NCBI GenBank assembly: GCA_963643925.1
Contig: CAVINS010000052.1
Span: 1-25,552, forward strand
From: Phocaeicola_A sp963643925
Lineage (GTDB): Bacteria > Bacteroidota > Bacteroidia > Bacteroidales > Bacteroidaceae
DNA length: 25,552 bases
Reading direction: 5' to 3'
Each line of letters starts with the position of its first letter. Positions within the stretch are counted from its first letter, which is position 1. This document shows, in pieces, positions 15,093 through 24,566 of the stretch. The notes beneath the pieces are model-generated. The model saw only the letters and a list, made by a program, of their open reading frames with translations. It did no database searches and was not told the origin of the DNA. Position numbers and translations under genes: made by a program.

Positions 15093-15679
15093 AAAAACCA
15101 AATATCAAGTCTATCCCGTATGAGGAGTTCAAGAACAACGACTACCTGGAGCAGATGGTCCAGGAGATTAACGCAAATGGCGGTAAGGTATGGGCAGGTT
15201 GCCTCGACGACCTTATCGACTGGGGACGCAGCAACTCCCTGTGGCCACTTACGTTCGCCACAAGTTGCTGTGGCATCGAGTTCATGGCGGTGGGAGCTGC
15301 CCGGTACGATTTCGCCCGCTTCGGGTTTGAAGTAGCACGTGCCAGTCCGCGTCAGGCCGACCTCATCATGGTGGCAGGAACCATCACCCACAAGATGGCA
15401 CCTGTGCTGAAACGGCTCTACGACCAGATGGCCGACCCGAAGTATGTGGTGGCCGTGGGCGGATGCGCCATCAGCGGAGGTCCGTTCAAGAACTCGTACC
15501 ACGTGCTCAACGGTGTGGACAAGATACTGCCCGTGGACGTCTACATCCCCGGATGCCCGCCCCGTCCCGAGGCGTTGCTCTACGGCATGATGCAACTGCA
15601 ACGGAAAGTGAAGCTGGAGAAATTCTTTGGCGGAGTGAACCGTAAAGAGCCCAAACCCCAAAAAGACGAAACAGTATGA
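15083..15679 (+). CDS. nuoB: Complex I subunit B (N2 iron-sulfur cluster)
   Basis: A 198-residue peripheral-arm subunit that holds the terminal [4Fe-4S] cluster N2, which passes electrons to the quinone. The ligands are visible: the tandem Cys62-Cys63 in TSCCGIEF, Cys128 in VGGCAISGG and Cys158 in IPGCPPRPEA. I place the start at the ATG at 15083 because aggaaaggag lies 8 nt upstream and the product then begins MEMKKPNIKSIPYEEF, as is usual for Bacteroidales. The ATG at 15089 is also possible. It overlaps the end of nuoA, and its own stop overlaps the nuoCD start by 4 nt (ATGA). Confidence 0.95.
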   Translation: MEMKKPNIKSIPYEEFKNNDYLEQMVQEINANGGKVWAGCLDDLIDWGRSNSLWPLTFATSCCGIEFMAVGAARYDFARFGFEVARASPRQADLIMVAGTITHKMAPVLKRLYDQMADPKYVVAVGGCAISGGPFKNSYHVLNGVDKILPVDVYIPGCPPRPEALLYGMMQLQRKVKLEKFFGGVNRKEPKPQKDETV

Positions 15680-17241
15680 ATGAGATAACAGAAATTCCAG
15701 TACAGCAGCTCCACGAGCGGATGAAGCAAATCCGCCACGAGCAACATTTCGACTTCCTGAGAAGCCTCACCGGAATGGATTGGCAGGAGGAGGGATTAGG
15801 CGTGGTCTACCACCTGGAGAATACCGCCACCGGCGAGAACACCGTGGTGAAGACACGCACCACCGACCGCGAGAACCCCGAGATACCCTCGGTAAGCGAC
15901 CTGTGGAAGGGAGCCGAGTTCAACGAGCGCGAGGTGTACGACTACTTCGGCATCCGCTTCACCAACCACCCGGACATGCGACGCCTCTTCCTGCGCGACG
16001 AGTGGGTGGGCTACCCCCTGCGCAAGGACTACGACCCCAGCGAGGAGAAGAACCCTCTGCGCATGACCAACGAGGAGGCCGTGGACACCACCAACCGCTA
16101 CGAGGTTCTGAAGGACGGCAGCGTAATAAAGAAACGTGAGGTCATCTTCGATGACAGTGAATACATTATAAACATAGGACCGCAACACCCCGCCACGCAT
16201 GGTGTGCTCCGCTTCCGTGTGTCGCTCGAGGGCGAGATCATCAAAAAGCTGGACGTACACTGCGGTTACATACACCGAGGTATAGAGAAGCTGTGCGAAG
16301 GACTCACCTATCCGCAGACGCTGGCTCTGACCGACCGCTTGGACTACCTGGGCGCACATCAGAACCGCCACGCCCTGTGTATGTGCATCGAGCAGGCCAT
16401 GGGTGTGGAGGTATCGGAGCGTGTGCAGTACATCCGCACCATCATGGACGAGCTGCAACGCATCGACTCGCACCTCCTCTTCTTCTCGTGCCTGACCATG
16501 GACCTGGGCGCACTGACCGCCTTCTTCTACGGATTCCGCGACCGCGAAAAGGTGCTCGACATCTTCGAAGAGACCACCGGCGGACGCCTCATCCAGAACT
16601 ATAACGTGATAGGTGGTGTGCAGGCCGACATCGCCCCCACCTTCGTGCAGAAGGTGAAGGAGTTTATCCAGTACCTGCGGCCTATGCTGAGTGAGTACCA
16701 CGAGCTGTTCACCGGCAACATCATCGCCGACCAACGTCTGAAGGGTGTGGGTGTGCTGAGCCGCGAGGATGCCATCTCGTTTGGCGCCACAGGCGGCACC
16801 GGTCGAGCCTCCGGTTGGGCATGCGACGTGCGCAAGCGTCACCCCTACGCCATGTACGGCAAGGTAAACTTCAACGAAGTGGTCTACACCGAGGGCGACT
16901 CATTCGCACGCTACATGGTGCGTATGAGGGAGATAGAGGAGAGTCTGCGCATCATCGAGCAACTCATCGACAACATCCCCGAAGGCGACTACAAGCAGAA
17001 GATGAAACCCATCATCCGCATCCCCGAGGGCAACTACTACGCAGCCGTGGAAGGCAGCCGTGGAGAGTTCGGTGTGTTCATCGAGAGCAAGGGCGACAAG
17101 ATTCCCTACCGCATGAAGTTCCGCAGCACGGGACTGCCACTGGTATCGTGCATGGAGACCATGACACGCGGGGCGAAGATAGCCGACCTGATAGCTATCG
17201 GTGGTACGGTAGACTACGTGGTGCCCGACATCGACCGATAA
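15676..17241 (+). CDS. nuoCD: Complex I fused subunit C/D
   Basis: A single 521-residue chain combines NuoC (30-kDa subunit, about residues 1-150) and NuoD (49-kDa subunit, about 155-521). The NuoC part shows WKGAEFNEREVYDYFGI and the downstream YPLRKDY. The NuoD part opens with IINIGPQHPATHGVLRF and contains HCGYIHRGIEKL and the C-terminal DLIAIGGTVDYVVPDIDR, which lines the quinone pocket. Unlike hydrogenase large subunits, the Ni-ligand cysteines are absent, as expected for NuoD. The fusion also occurs in E. coli and other Bacteroidales. It lies between nuoB (ATGA overlap) and nuoH (39-nt gap). Confidence 0.95.
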   Translation: MNEITEIPVQQLHERMKQIRHEQHFDFLRSLTGMDWQEEGLGVVYHLENTATGENTVVKTRTTDRENPEIPSVSDLWKGAEFNEREVYDYFGIRFTNHPDMRRLFLRDEWVGYPLRKDYDPSEEKNPLRMTNEEAVDTTNRYEVLKDGSVIKKREVIFDDSEYIINIGPQHPATHGVLRFRVSLEGEIIKKLDVHCGYIHRGIEKLCEGLTYPQTLALTDRLDYLGAHQNRHALCMCIEQAMGVEVSERVQYIRTIMDELQRIDSHLLFFSCLTMDLGALTAFFYGFRDREKVLDIFEETTGGRLIQNYNVIGGVQADIAPTFVQKVKEFIQYLRPMLSEYHELFTGNIIADQRLKGVGVLSREDAISFGATGGTGRASGWACDVRKRHPYAMYGKVNFNEVVYTEGDSFARYMVRMREIEESLRIIEQLIDNIPEGDYKQKMKPIIRIPEGNYYAAVEGSRGEFGVFIESKGDKIPYRMKFRSTGLPLVSCMETMTRGAKIADLIAIGGTVDYVVPDIDR

Positions 17242-17280
17242 TAAAGACCATATAAACCTCAACAAAACAAGAACAAAGAT

Positions 17281-18357
17281 ATGTTTGATTTCAGTATAGT
17301 TACAGGATGGATTCACGGACTGCTCACCTCCATCATGCCGGTGGGGCTGGCCGTGTTTCTCGAATGTCTGGTTATCGGTGTCTGCATCATGCTGATGTAT
17401 GCAGTGATAGCCATTATCATGATTTATATGGAGCGCAAGGTGTGCGCCGCGTTCCAGTGCCGACTGGGCCCCACGCGTGTGGGACCGTGGGGCAGCATCC
17501 AGGTGTTTGCCGACGTGTTCAAGATGCTGATAAAGGAGATTATCACCATCAACCACGCCGACAAGTTCCTCTATAACCTGGCCCCCTACATCGTCATCCT
17601 GGCCTCCATCATGTCGTTCAGCTGTCTGCCCATCAACAAGGGCATGGAGGTGCTGGACTTCAACGTGGGAGTCTTCTTCGTGATGGCGGCGTCGAGCATC
17701 GGCATCGTGGGCATCCTGTTGGCCGGATGGAGCAGCAACAACAAGTACTCGCTCATAGGTGCCATGCGAAGCGGTGCGCAGATGGTCAGCTACGAGCTGT
17801 CGGTGGGACTGAGCATCCTCACCATCATCGTGCTGACGGACACCATGCAGCTAAGCGAGATAGTGGAGCGACAAGCCGACGGGTGGTTCCTCTTCAAGGG
17901 ACACATCCCCGCCTTCATTGCCTTCGTCATTTACCTGATAGCCGGCAACGCTGAGGTGAACCGCGGCCCGTTCGACCTACCCGAGGCAGAAAGCGAGCTG
18001 ACGGCCGGATACCACACCGAGTACTCCGGCATGCACTTCGGACTCTTCTACGTGGCAGAGTTTGTCAACCTCTTCATCATCGCCGCCATTGCCTCCACCA
18101 TCTTCCTGGGCGGATGGATGCCGTTGCACATCGCCGGGTTGGACGCCTTCAACCAGGTAATGGACTACATCCCCGGCTTCGTCTGGTTCTTCGGCAAGAC
18201 CTTCTTCCTGGTGTGGGTGCTGATGTGGTTCAAGTGGACCTTCCCCCGCCTACGTATCGACCAAATACTGACACTGGAGTGGAAGTACCTGGTACCCATA
18301 GGTCTGGCCAACCTGCTGCTGATGGTTATCATTGTCGTATTTAAACTTCACTTTTAA
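17281..18357 (+). CDS. nuoH: Complex I subunit H (ND1)
   Basis: A 358-residue membrane subunit with eight predicted helices that forms the entrance of the quinone chamber and links it to the proton-pumping arm. Typical elements are MIYMERKVCAAFQCRLGP with TRVGPWG, IQVFADVFKMLIKE, and the acidic cytoplasmic loop PFDLPEAESELTAGYHTEY with several conserved Glu residues. A late WFKWTFPRLRIDQ segment corresponds to the conserved RxTxPRxRxDQ region. The order nuoCD-H-I skips nuoE, F and G. Confidence 0.95.
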   Translation: MFDFSIVTGWIHGLLTSIMPVGLAVFLECLVIGVCIMLMYAVIAIIMIYMERKVCAAFQCRLGPTRVGPWGSIQVFADVFKMLIKEIITINHADKFLYNLAPYIVILASIMSFSCLPINKGMEVLDFNVGVFFVMAASSIGIVGILLAGWSSNNKYSLIGAMRSGAQMVSYELSVGLSILTIIVLTDTMQLSEIVERQADGWFLFKGHIPAFIAFVIYLIAGNAEVNRGPFDLPEAESELTAGYHTEYSGMHFGLFYVAEFVNLFIIAAIASTIFLGGWMPLHIAGLDAFNQVMDYIPGFVWFFGKTFFLVWVLMWFKWTFPRLRIDQILTLEWKYLVPIGLANLLLMVIIVVFKLHF

Positions 18358-18359
18358 TC

Positions 18360-18839
18360 ATGGAAACGAAAAGAAGCTATATAAGAGGCCTGTTACATGG
18401 CATCAAGTCGCTGCTCACCGGCATGCGGGTGACGCTAAAAGAGTTTTTCACCCCCAAGATGACCGAGCAATATCCTGAGAACCGCAAGACGCTGCACATC
18501 TCCGACCGCTTCAGGGGCACCCTGACGATGCCGCTGGACGAGAACGGCAACCACAAATGCGTGGCCTGCGGACTGTGTCAGATGGCTTGTCCCAACAACA
18601 CCATCCACATAGAGAGCGAGATGGTGGCTGACGAGGAGACGGGACGCAAAAAGAAAGTGTTGGTGCGCTATAACTACGACTTGGGCGCCTGCATGTTCTG
18701 CCAACTATGCGTGAACGCCTGCGCCCATGATGCCATCCGCTTCAGCACAGAGTTCGAGAATGCGGTGTTCGACCGCACCAAGCTGGTGAAGGTGCTCAAC
18801 CAACCCCAAAACGCTAACAAAAAAGAACAGACAATATGA
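18360..18839 (+). CDS. nuoI: Complex I subunit I (two 4Fe-4S clusters)
   Basis: A 159-residue ferredoxin-like subunit bearing clusters N6a and N6b. The first motif, CVACGLCQMACP, supplies Cys67, Cys70, Cys73 and Cys77. The second, CMFCQLCVNACAHDA, supplies Cys111, Cys114, Cys117 and Cys121. The proline that normally follows the last cysteine of the second motif is replaced by alanine, while all eight cysteines are kept. In a complex without NuoEFG this subunit is a plausible docking point for the electron donor; that is inference. Its stop overlaps the nuoJ start (ATGA), and the start lies 2 nt past the nuoH stop. Confidence 0.95.
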   Translation: METKRSYIRGLLHGIKSLLTGMRVTLKEFFTPKMTEQYPENRKTLHISDRFRGTLTMPLDENGNHKCVACGLCQMACPNNTIHIESEMVADEETGRKKKVLVRYNYDLGACMFCQLCVNACAHDAIRFSTEFENAVFDRTKLVKVLNQPQNANKKEQTI

Positions 18840-19339
18840 CACTGAATCAAATTGTATTTATCATTCTGGCGGCATTCATCTGCATCTGCTCGGTGTTGTC
18901 CGTGACCACCTCGCGCATCCTGCGCGCCGCTACCTATCTGCTGTTCGTGTTGTTCGGGACAGCGGGAATCTACTTCCAGCTCAACTACTCGTTTCTGGGA
19001 GCCGTGCAGCTGCTCATCTATGCGGGCGGCATCACGGTGCTCTACGTATTCAGCATCCTGCTGACCAGTAGTCAGGGCGACCGGGCGGAGAAGCTGAAGA
19101 ACAGCAAGATGCTGGCCGGTCTGATAGCCAGTCTGTCCGGACTCGCCATCTGTCTGGTAGTGATGTTGAAGAATAAGTTTTTGCCCTCGCAGTTCGAAGC
19201 GGGAGAGCTGGACGTGAAGACCATCGGCTATGCGCTGATAGGCAGCGACAAGTACCAGTACGTTCTCCCCTTCGAGGTCATCAGCGTCCTGCTGTTGGCC
19301 TGCATCGTAGGAGGTATATTGATAGCACGTAAACGATAA
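18836..19339 (+). CDS. nuoJ: Complex I subunit J (ND6)
   Basis: A 167-residue five-helix membrane subunit. Helix 3 holds the conserved AVQLLIYAGGITVLYVF segment, whose flexible turn takes part in coupling quinone reduction to pumping. The length matches the short type of NuoJ. The start overlaps the nuoI stop by 4 nt, and the following nuoK start is 15 nt away. Confidence 0.93.
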   Translation: MTLNQIVFIILAAFICICSVLSVTTSRILRAATYLLFVLFGTAGIYFQLNYSFLGAVQLLIYAGGITVLYVFSILLTSSQGDRAEKLKNSKMLAGLIASLSGLAICLVVMLKNKFLPSQFEAGELDVKTIGYALIGSDKYQYVLPFEVISVLLLACIVGGILIARKR

Positions 19340-19354
19340 AAAGACTGACGAACT

Positions 19355-19663
19355 ATGGTACCAATGGAATATTACCTGGTGGTCTCCACCATCATGATGT
19401 TTGTGGGAATCTACGGATTCTTCACCCGACGCAACCTGCTTGCCATGCTCATCAGCGTGGAGTTGATACTCAACTCGGTGGATATAAACTTCGCGGTGTT
19501 CAACCGTTTCCTCTTCCCGGGACAGCTCGAAGGGTTTTTCTTTGCGCTCTTCGCCATCGGCGTGTCGGCGGCAGAGACGGCAGTGGCCATCGCCATCATC
19601 ATCAACATCTACCGCAACATCCGCAACATTCAAGTAAAGAACTTAAATGAAATGAAAAACTAA
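19355..19663 (+). CDS. nuoK: Complex I subunit K (ND4L)
   Basis: A 102-residue three-helix subunit. The buried glutamates of the proton path are visible: one in SVELILNSVDINF (helix 2) and one in the SAAETAVAIAI segment of helix 3. The N-terminus MVPMEYYLVVSTIMMFVGIY is of the usual Bacteroidales form; the ATG at 19364 is a less likely alternative. It is encoded 6 nt before nuoL. Confidence 0.95.
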   Translation: MVPMEYYLVVSTIMMFVGIYGFFTRRNLLAMLISVELILNSVDINFAVFNRFLFPGQLEGFFFALFAIGVSAAETAVAIAIIINIYRNIRNIQVKNLNEMKN

Positions 19664-19669
19664 TCGGTT

Positions 19670-21562
19670 ATGGAATATACATTACTTATACTACTGCTGC
19701 CAATGCTCAGCTTCCTGCTGCTGGCCCTCACGGGCATGCGCATGAGACACGGCGTGGCAGGAGCCATCGGAACGGCTGTGCTGGGTGTGGTGACACTGCT
19801 GTCGTACATCACCGCGGCGTTCTACTTCGGAGCGGGACGCGCGGCCGACGGCCAGTACCCTACCCTGCAGCCCTACAACTTCGAGTGGTTGCCGTTCACT
19901 GAGACACTGCATATCGACCTGGGCATACTGCTCGACCCCATCTCCGTGCTGATGCTGGTGGTCATCTCCACCGTGTCGCTGATGGTGCACATCTACTCGT
20001 TCGGCTACATGAAAGGTGAGAAGGGTTTCCAGCGCTACTATGCCTTCCTGAGTCTGTTCACCTTCTCCATGCTGGGGCTGGTGGTTGCCACCAACATCTT
20101 CCAAATGTACATCTTCTGGGAGCTCGTGGGTGTGTCGTCGTACCTGCTGATCGGGTTCTACTACACCAAGCCCGAGGCTATCGCGGCCAGCAAAAAGGCC
20201 TTCATCGTCACCCGCTTCGCCGATCTGGGGTTCCTCGTCGGCATCCTCATCTACGGCTACTATGCAGGCACGTTCACCTTCACCCCGTCGGAGCAGTTGC
20301 TCATGTCCGCCGGCATGATGATACCGCTGGCCTTGGGGCTGATGTTTGTGGGTGGCGCCGGCAAGAGCGCCATGTTCCCCCTCCACATCTGGTTGCCCGA
20401 TGCCATGGAAGGTCCCACCCCGGTGAGTGCCCTCATCCATGCCGCCACCATGGTGGTGGCCGGTGTCTACCTGGTAGCCCGCATGTTCCCGCTCTTCATT
20501 GTCTATGCTCCTGAGGTGCTCCACTGGGTGGCCAACATCGGAGCCTTCACGGCCCTCTATGCCGCCGTGGTGGCTTGTGTGCAGAGCGACATCAAGCGCG
20601 TGCTCGCCTTCAGCACCATCTCCCAGATAGGCTTCATGATGGTGGCCTTGGGCGTATGCACCTCTGCCGACCCGCACGAGGGCGGACTGGGATACATGGC
20701 CGGCATGTTCCACCTGTTCACCCACGCCATGTTCAAGGCACTGCTCTTCCTGGGAGCCGGAGCCATCATCCATGCCGTACACAGCAACGAGATGTCCACC
20801 ATGGGCGGACTCCGAAAATATATGCCTGTGACCCACATCACCTTCCTCATCGCCTGCCTCGCCATTGCCGGCATCCCGCCGTTCAGCGGATTCTTCAGCA
20901 AGGACGAGATTCTGGCGGCGGCCTTCGAGTTCAGCCCCTTCATCGGTTGGACCATGAGTTTCATTGCAGCTCTGACAGCGTTCTACATGTTCCGCCTCTA
21001 CTACTGCATCTTCTGGGGTAAGGAAAACAAGGAGCTGCACGAGGCGCACACCCCGCATGAGGCTCCGCTGAGCATGACCTTCCCGCTGATGTTCCTCGCC
21101 CTTGTGACCTGCGTGGCAGGATTCATCCCCTTCGGTGAGTTCGTGAACAGCAACGGTCAGGCCTACACCATCCACCTGGATGCGCAGGTGGCCATCACCA
21201 GCGTCTGCATAGCCCTCGTCTCCATAGGTGTGGCCACATGGATGTATCTGCGTCCGCAGCAGCCCGTGGCAGAGAAGCTGGTGCGCACCTTCAAGAGCCT
21301 GCACACGGCAGCCTACCGCCGGTTCTACATGGACGAGGCCTGGCTGTTCGTCACCAAGAAAATCATATTCCGCTGCATCTCCACCCCTATCGCCTGGTGG
21401 GACCGCCACGTCATCGACCAGTTCTTCAACTTCATGGCTTGGGGCACAGACGCCACGGCCGACGAGATTCGCGGCATGCAGAGCGGCAGCGTGCAGAGTT
21501 ACTGCATTTGGTTCCTCAGCGGCGCTGTGATACTCACAGTCCTGTTATTGTTAATCTATTAG
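19670..21562 (+). CDS. nuoL: Complex I subunit L (ND5), proton-pumping antiporter-like
   Basis: A 630-residue distal antiporter-like subunit with about 16 helices and a C-terminal lateral helix. Key residues are visible: Glu151 in YIFWELVGVSSYLL, a lysine in the VGGAGKSAMFPLHIWLPDAM stretch (Lys232) and His257 in SALIHAATMVVAG. A second-half FSGFFSKDEILAAAF is also present. The lateral-helix region follows from about residue 540 and ends in a final transmembrane segment. It drives proton translocation together with NuoM and NuoN. It lies 6 nt after nuoK and 14 nt before nuoM. Confidence 0.95.
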   Translation: MEYTLLILLLPMLSFLLLALTGMRMRHGVAGAIGTAVLGVVTLLSYITAAFYFGAGRAADGQYPTLQPYNFEWLPFTETLHIDLGILLDPISVLMLVVISTVSLMVHIYSFGYMKGEKGFQRYYAFLSLFTFSMLGLVVATNIFQMYIFWELVGVSSYLLIGFYYTKPEAIAASKKAFIVTRFADLGFLVGILIYGYYAGTFTFTPSEQLLMSAGMMIPLALGLMFVGGAGKSAMFPLHIWLPDAMEGPTPVSALIHAATMVVAGVYLVARMFPLFIVYAPEVLHWVANIGAFTALYAAVVACVQSDIKRVLAFSTISQIGFMMVALGVCTSADPHEGGLGYMAGMFHLFTHAMFKALLFLGAGAIIHAVHSNEMSTMGGLRKYMPVTHITFLIACLAIAGIPPFSGFFSKDEILAAAFEFSPFIGWTMSFIAALTAFYMFRLYYCIFWGKENKELHEAHTPHEAPLSMTFPLMFLALVTCVAGFIPFGEFVNSNGQAYTIHLDAQVAITSVCIALVSIGVATWMYLRPQQPVAEKLVRTFKSLHTAAYRRFYMDEAWLFVTKKIIFRCISTPIAWWDRHVIDQFFNFMAWGTDATADEIRGMQSGSVQSYCIWFLSGAVILTVLLLLIY

Positions 21563-21576
21563 AATAAGGTAAAGAA

Positions 21577-23055
21577 ATGAATATACTAAGTTTGTTTGTA
21601 GTCATCCCGTTGGTGATGTTGCTCGCTCTGTGGGCGAGCCGCACGCTGAACCAAGTACGGGGAGTGATGGTGGCTGGCTCGTCGTGCTTGCTGGCACTGG
21701 CCATCTACCTGACCATCGACTTTCTGGCGCAACGCAACGCCGGTGTCACAGCCGAGATGCTCTATACGGACAGCTATACGTGGTACGCCCCGCTCCACAT
21801 CGCCTACTCCATCGGCGTGGACGGCATCTCGGTGGTCATGTTGCTGCTATCCGCCATCATCGTGTTCACGGGCACCTTCGCCTCGTGGAAGCTGAAGCCC
21901 CTCACCAAGGAGTATTTCCTGTGGTTCACACTGCTGTCCACGGGTGTGTTCGGATTCTTCATCTCCATCGACCTCTTCACGATGTTCATGTTCTACGAGA
22001 TTGCCCTCATCCCCATGTATCTGCTCATCGGTGTGTGGGGAAGCGGCCGCAAGGAATATGCCGCCATGAAGTTGACCCTGATGCTGATGGGAGGCTCCGC
22101 CTTCTTGCTGATGGGTATCCTGGGCATCTACTTCGGCAACGGAGCCCACACGATGAACATCCTGGAGATAGCCGCCCACAACCAGATGCCCCACGCTTGG
22201 CAGATGGTGTTCTTCCCACTTACATTCCTCGGATTCGGTGTGCTTGGAGCGTTGTTCCCCTTCCACACATGGAGCCCCGACGGTCATGCGTCGGCCCCCA
22301 CAGCAGTGTCGATGCTCCATGCGGGCGTGTTGATGAAACTGGGAGGTTACGGATGTTTCCGCATCGCCATGTATCTGATGCCCGAGGCAGCCAAGGAGTT
22401 GGGATGGATATTTCTCATCCTCACCACCATCAGTGTGGTGTACGGAGCCTTCAGCGCTGTGGTGCAGACCGATCTGAAGTACATCAACGCCTACTCGTCC
22501 GTGTCGCACTGCGGACTGGTGCTCTTCGCCCTGCTGATGATGACCCAGACCAGCTGCACGGGAGCCATCCTGCAGATGCTGAGCCACGGACTGATGACGG
22601 CCCTTTTCTTCGCCCTCATCGGTATGATATACGGCCGCACACACACGCGTGACGTACGCCAGCTGAGCGGACTAATGAAGATCATGCCGTTCCTCAGCGT
22701 GGGCTATGTGATTGCCGGACTGGCCAACCTCGGACTGCCGGGCTTGAGCGGATTCGTAGCAGAGATGACCGTGTTCGTGGGCTCGTTCCAGAACGCTGAC
22801 ACGTTCCACCGCGTATGCACCGTCATCGCCTGCACCAGCATCGTCATCACCGCGGTCTACATCCTGCGTGTAGTGGGCAAGATACTCTACGGCACTCCGC
22901 AGAATCCCGAGCATCTGAAACTGACCGATGCCACATGGGACGAGCGGCTCGCCGTCATCTGCCTGATAGTGGCCGTGGCAGGACTGGGATTGGCACCATT
23001 CTGGGTGAGCGACATGATTCACGAGAGTGTAGCACCAATACTTAGCAACCTGTGA
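21577..23055 (+). CDS. nuoM: Complex I subunit M (ND4), proton-pumping antiporter-like
   Basis: A 492-residue antiporter-like subunit with about 14 helices. The landmarks are SIGVDGISVVMLLLSA, the conserved Glu141 in FMFYEIALIPMYLLIG, FPFHTWSPDGHASAPTAVS with LHAGVLMKLGGYG, and YSSVSHCGLVLFALL. A purine-rich ribosome binding site (aaggtaaagaa) precedes the ATG. The length is typical for NuoM. It is followed by a 51-nt gap before nuoN. Confidence 0.95.
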   Translation: MNILSLFVVIPLVMLLALWASRTLNQVRGVMVAGSSCLLALAIYLTIDFLAQRNAGVTAEMLYTDSYTWYAPLHIAYSIGVDGISVVMLLLSAIIVFTGTFASWKLKPLTKEYFLWFTLLSTGVFGFFISIDLFTMFMFYEIALIPMYLLIGVWGSGRKEYAAMKLTLMLMGGSAFLLMGILGIYFGNGAHTMNILEIAAHNQMPHAWQMVFFPLTFLGFGVLGALFPFHTWSPDGHASAPTAVSMLHAGVLMKLGGYGCFRIAMYLMPEAAKELGWIFLILTTISVVYGAFSAVVQTDLKYINAYSSVSHCGLVLFALLMMTQTSCTGAILQMLSHGLMTALFFALIGMIYGRTHTRDVRQLSGLMKIMPFLSVGYVIAGLANLGLPGLSGFVAEMTVFVGSFQNADTFHRVCTVIACTSIVITAVYILRVVGKILYGTPQNPEHLKLTDATWDERLAVICLIVAVAGLGLAPFWVSDMIHESVAPILSNL

Positions 23056-23106
23056 ACGACGGGCGAGGTAAGTTTCTAATTATTCATCATTAACTGTTCA
23101 TTGAGT

Positions 23107-24528
23107 ATGAATTACTTACAATTTCTGAATATGGTTCCGGAGGTCAGCCTCGTCGCTGTCATCCTGATACTCTTCCTCTACGATCTGTTCACCGACGGGA
23201 AGGAGCGTCGCCGGTTTCACCTGTTGGCATGCGTCCTGATGGGCATCCATCTTGTGGGCAACCTCCCGATAACCGGCTTCGACGATGCCTTCGGCGGCAT
23301 GTACCAGGCATCGCCCATGGCTCACGCCCTGAAGAGCATCCTCAGCATGGGTACCCTCATCGTGATGCTGCAAGCCAACAACTGGTTGCGCAGCAATGGC
23401 ACGGTACACAAGCAGGGCGAGTTCTACACACTGCTGCTCAGCACCCTGCTCGGCATGTTCTTCATGATCAGCGCCGGCCACTTCCTCATGTTCTTCCTCG
23501 GACTGGAGCTGGCATCCGTGCCAATGGCCTGCCTGGTGGCTTACGACAAGTACAAGCGAAACTCTGCCGAGGCAGGTGCCAAGTATATCCTCAACGCCCT
23601 CTTCTCCTCCGGCCTGATGCTCTATGGCATCTCGTTCATCTACGGAACGGTAGGCACGCTTTATTTCCACGACGTACCATCCGGATTGACTGGCACACCG
23701 CTGCAGGTGATGGCGCTGGTGTTCTTCTTCGTAGGCCTCGGCTTCAAGATTTCGTTGGTACCGTTCCATCTGTGGACCGCCGACACCTACCAGGGAGCGC
23801 CCACCACGGTCACGTCTTACCTCTCCGTGATATCCAAAGGAGCGGCCGCCTTCATCCTGATGGTGGTACTGACCAAGGTGTTCGGACCGATGATGGAGCA
23901 CTGGCATCTGTTGCTCTACGTCATCATCATCGCCACCATCACCGTAGGCAACCTCTTCGCTCTCCGTCAGCAGAACCTGAAGCGCTTCATGGCATTCAGT
24001 AGCATCTCGCAGGCGGGCTACGTGGTGCTGGCCATCATCAACGGCCACGAGGACGGCATGGCGGCACTCATCTTCTACATACTGGTCTACATCGCCGCCA
24101 ACCTGGCGGCCTTCGGTGTCATCAACGTGGTGGAGCAGAAGAGCGGACGTGTGGAGATGAGCGACTACGAGGGGCTCTACCAGACCAACCCGAAGCTGGC
24201 GCTCATCATGACGCTCGCCCTCTTCTCGTTGGCAGGCATCCCGCCCTTCGCCGGATTCTTCAGCAAGTTCTTCGTATTTGCGGCAGCCTTCAGCGGCGGC
24301 AACTACTGGTTGGTGTTCATTGCCTTGCTCAACACGGTCATCTCCCTCTTCTACTACCTGAAGATAGTGAAGGCCATGTACATCACGCCCAACGAGCAGC
24401 CAATCGCCGCCTTCCGCAGCGACAACTACACCCGTGTCAGCCTGTTGGTCTGCACGGCGGGCATCCTGCTCATCGGACTGTGCAGCACCATCTACGAGAG
24501 CCTGCACTACTTTGCCATCCTCTCGTAA
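23107..24528 (+). CDS. nuoN: Complex I subunit N (ND2), proton-pumping antiporter-like
   Basis: A 473-residue antiporter-like subunit, last gene of the operon. Landmarks are GLELASVPMACLVAYDKYKRNSAEAGAKY split over helices 4-5, SLVPFHLWTADTYQGAPTTV, and SSISQAGYVVLAI. The late LAGIPPFAGFFSKFFVF is also present. I prefer the ATG at 23107; an in-frame TTG two codons earlier (23101) is a weaker candidate. There is no strong Shine-Dalgarno sequence, which is common in this phylum. Confidence 0.94.
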   Translation: MNYLQFLNMVPEVSLVAVILILFLYDLFTDGKERRRFHLLACVLMGIHLVGNLPITGFDDAFGGMYQASPMAHALKSILSMGTLIVMLQANNWLRSNGTVHKQGEFYTLLLSTLLGMFFMISAGHFLMFFLGLELASVPMACLVAYDKYKRNSAEAGAKYILNALFSSGLMLYGISFIYGTVGTLYFHDVPSGLTGTPLQVMALVFFFVGLGFKISLVPFHLWTADTYQGAPTTVTSYLSVISKGAAAFILMVVLTKVFGPMMEHWHLLLYVIIIATITVGNLFALRQQNLKRFMAFSSISQAGYVVLAIINGHEDGMAALIFYILVYIAANLAAFGVINVVEQKSGRVEMSDYEGLYQTNPKLALIMTLALFSLAGIPPFAGFFSKFFVFAAAFSGGNYWLVFIALLNTVISLFYYLKIVKAMYITPNEQPIAAFRSDNYTRVSLLVCTAGILLIGLCSTIYESLHYFAILS

Positions 24529-24566
24529 CCCACTAGCGTACAGGCGCTCATGGGAATAAAAAATTC

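Noticed and set aside
19691..21409. Long antisense open frame (572 codons) opposite nuoL
   Set aside because: Composition is dominated by His, Glu, Gly and Gln as expected from the complement of a GC-rich membrane-protein gene. It has no motifs, and nuoL on the plus strand is certain.
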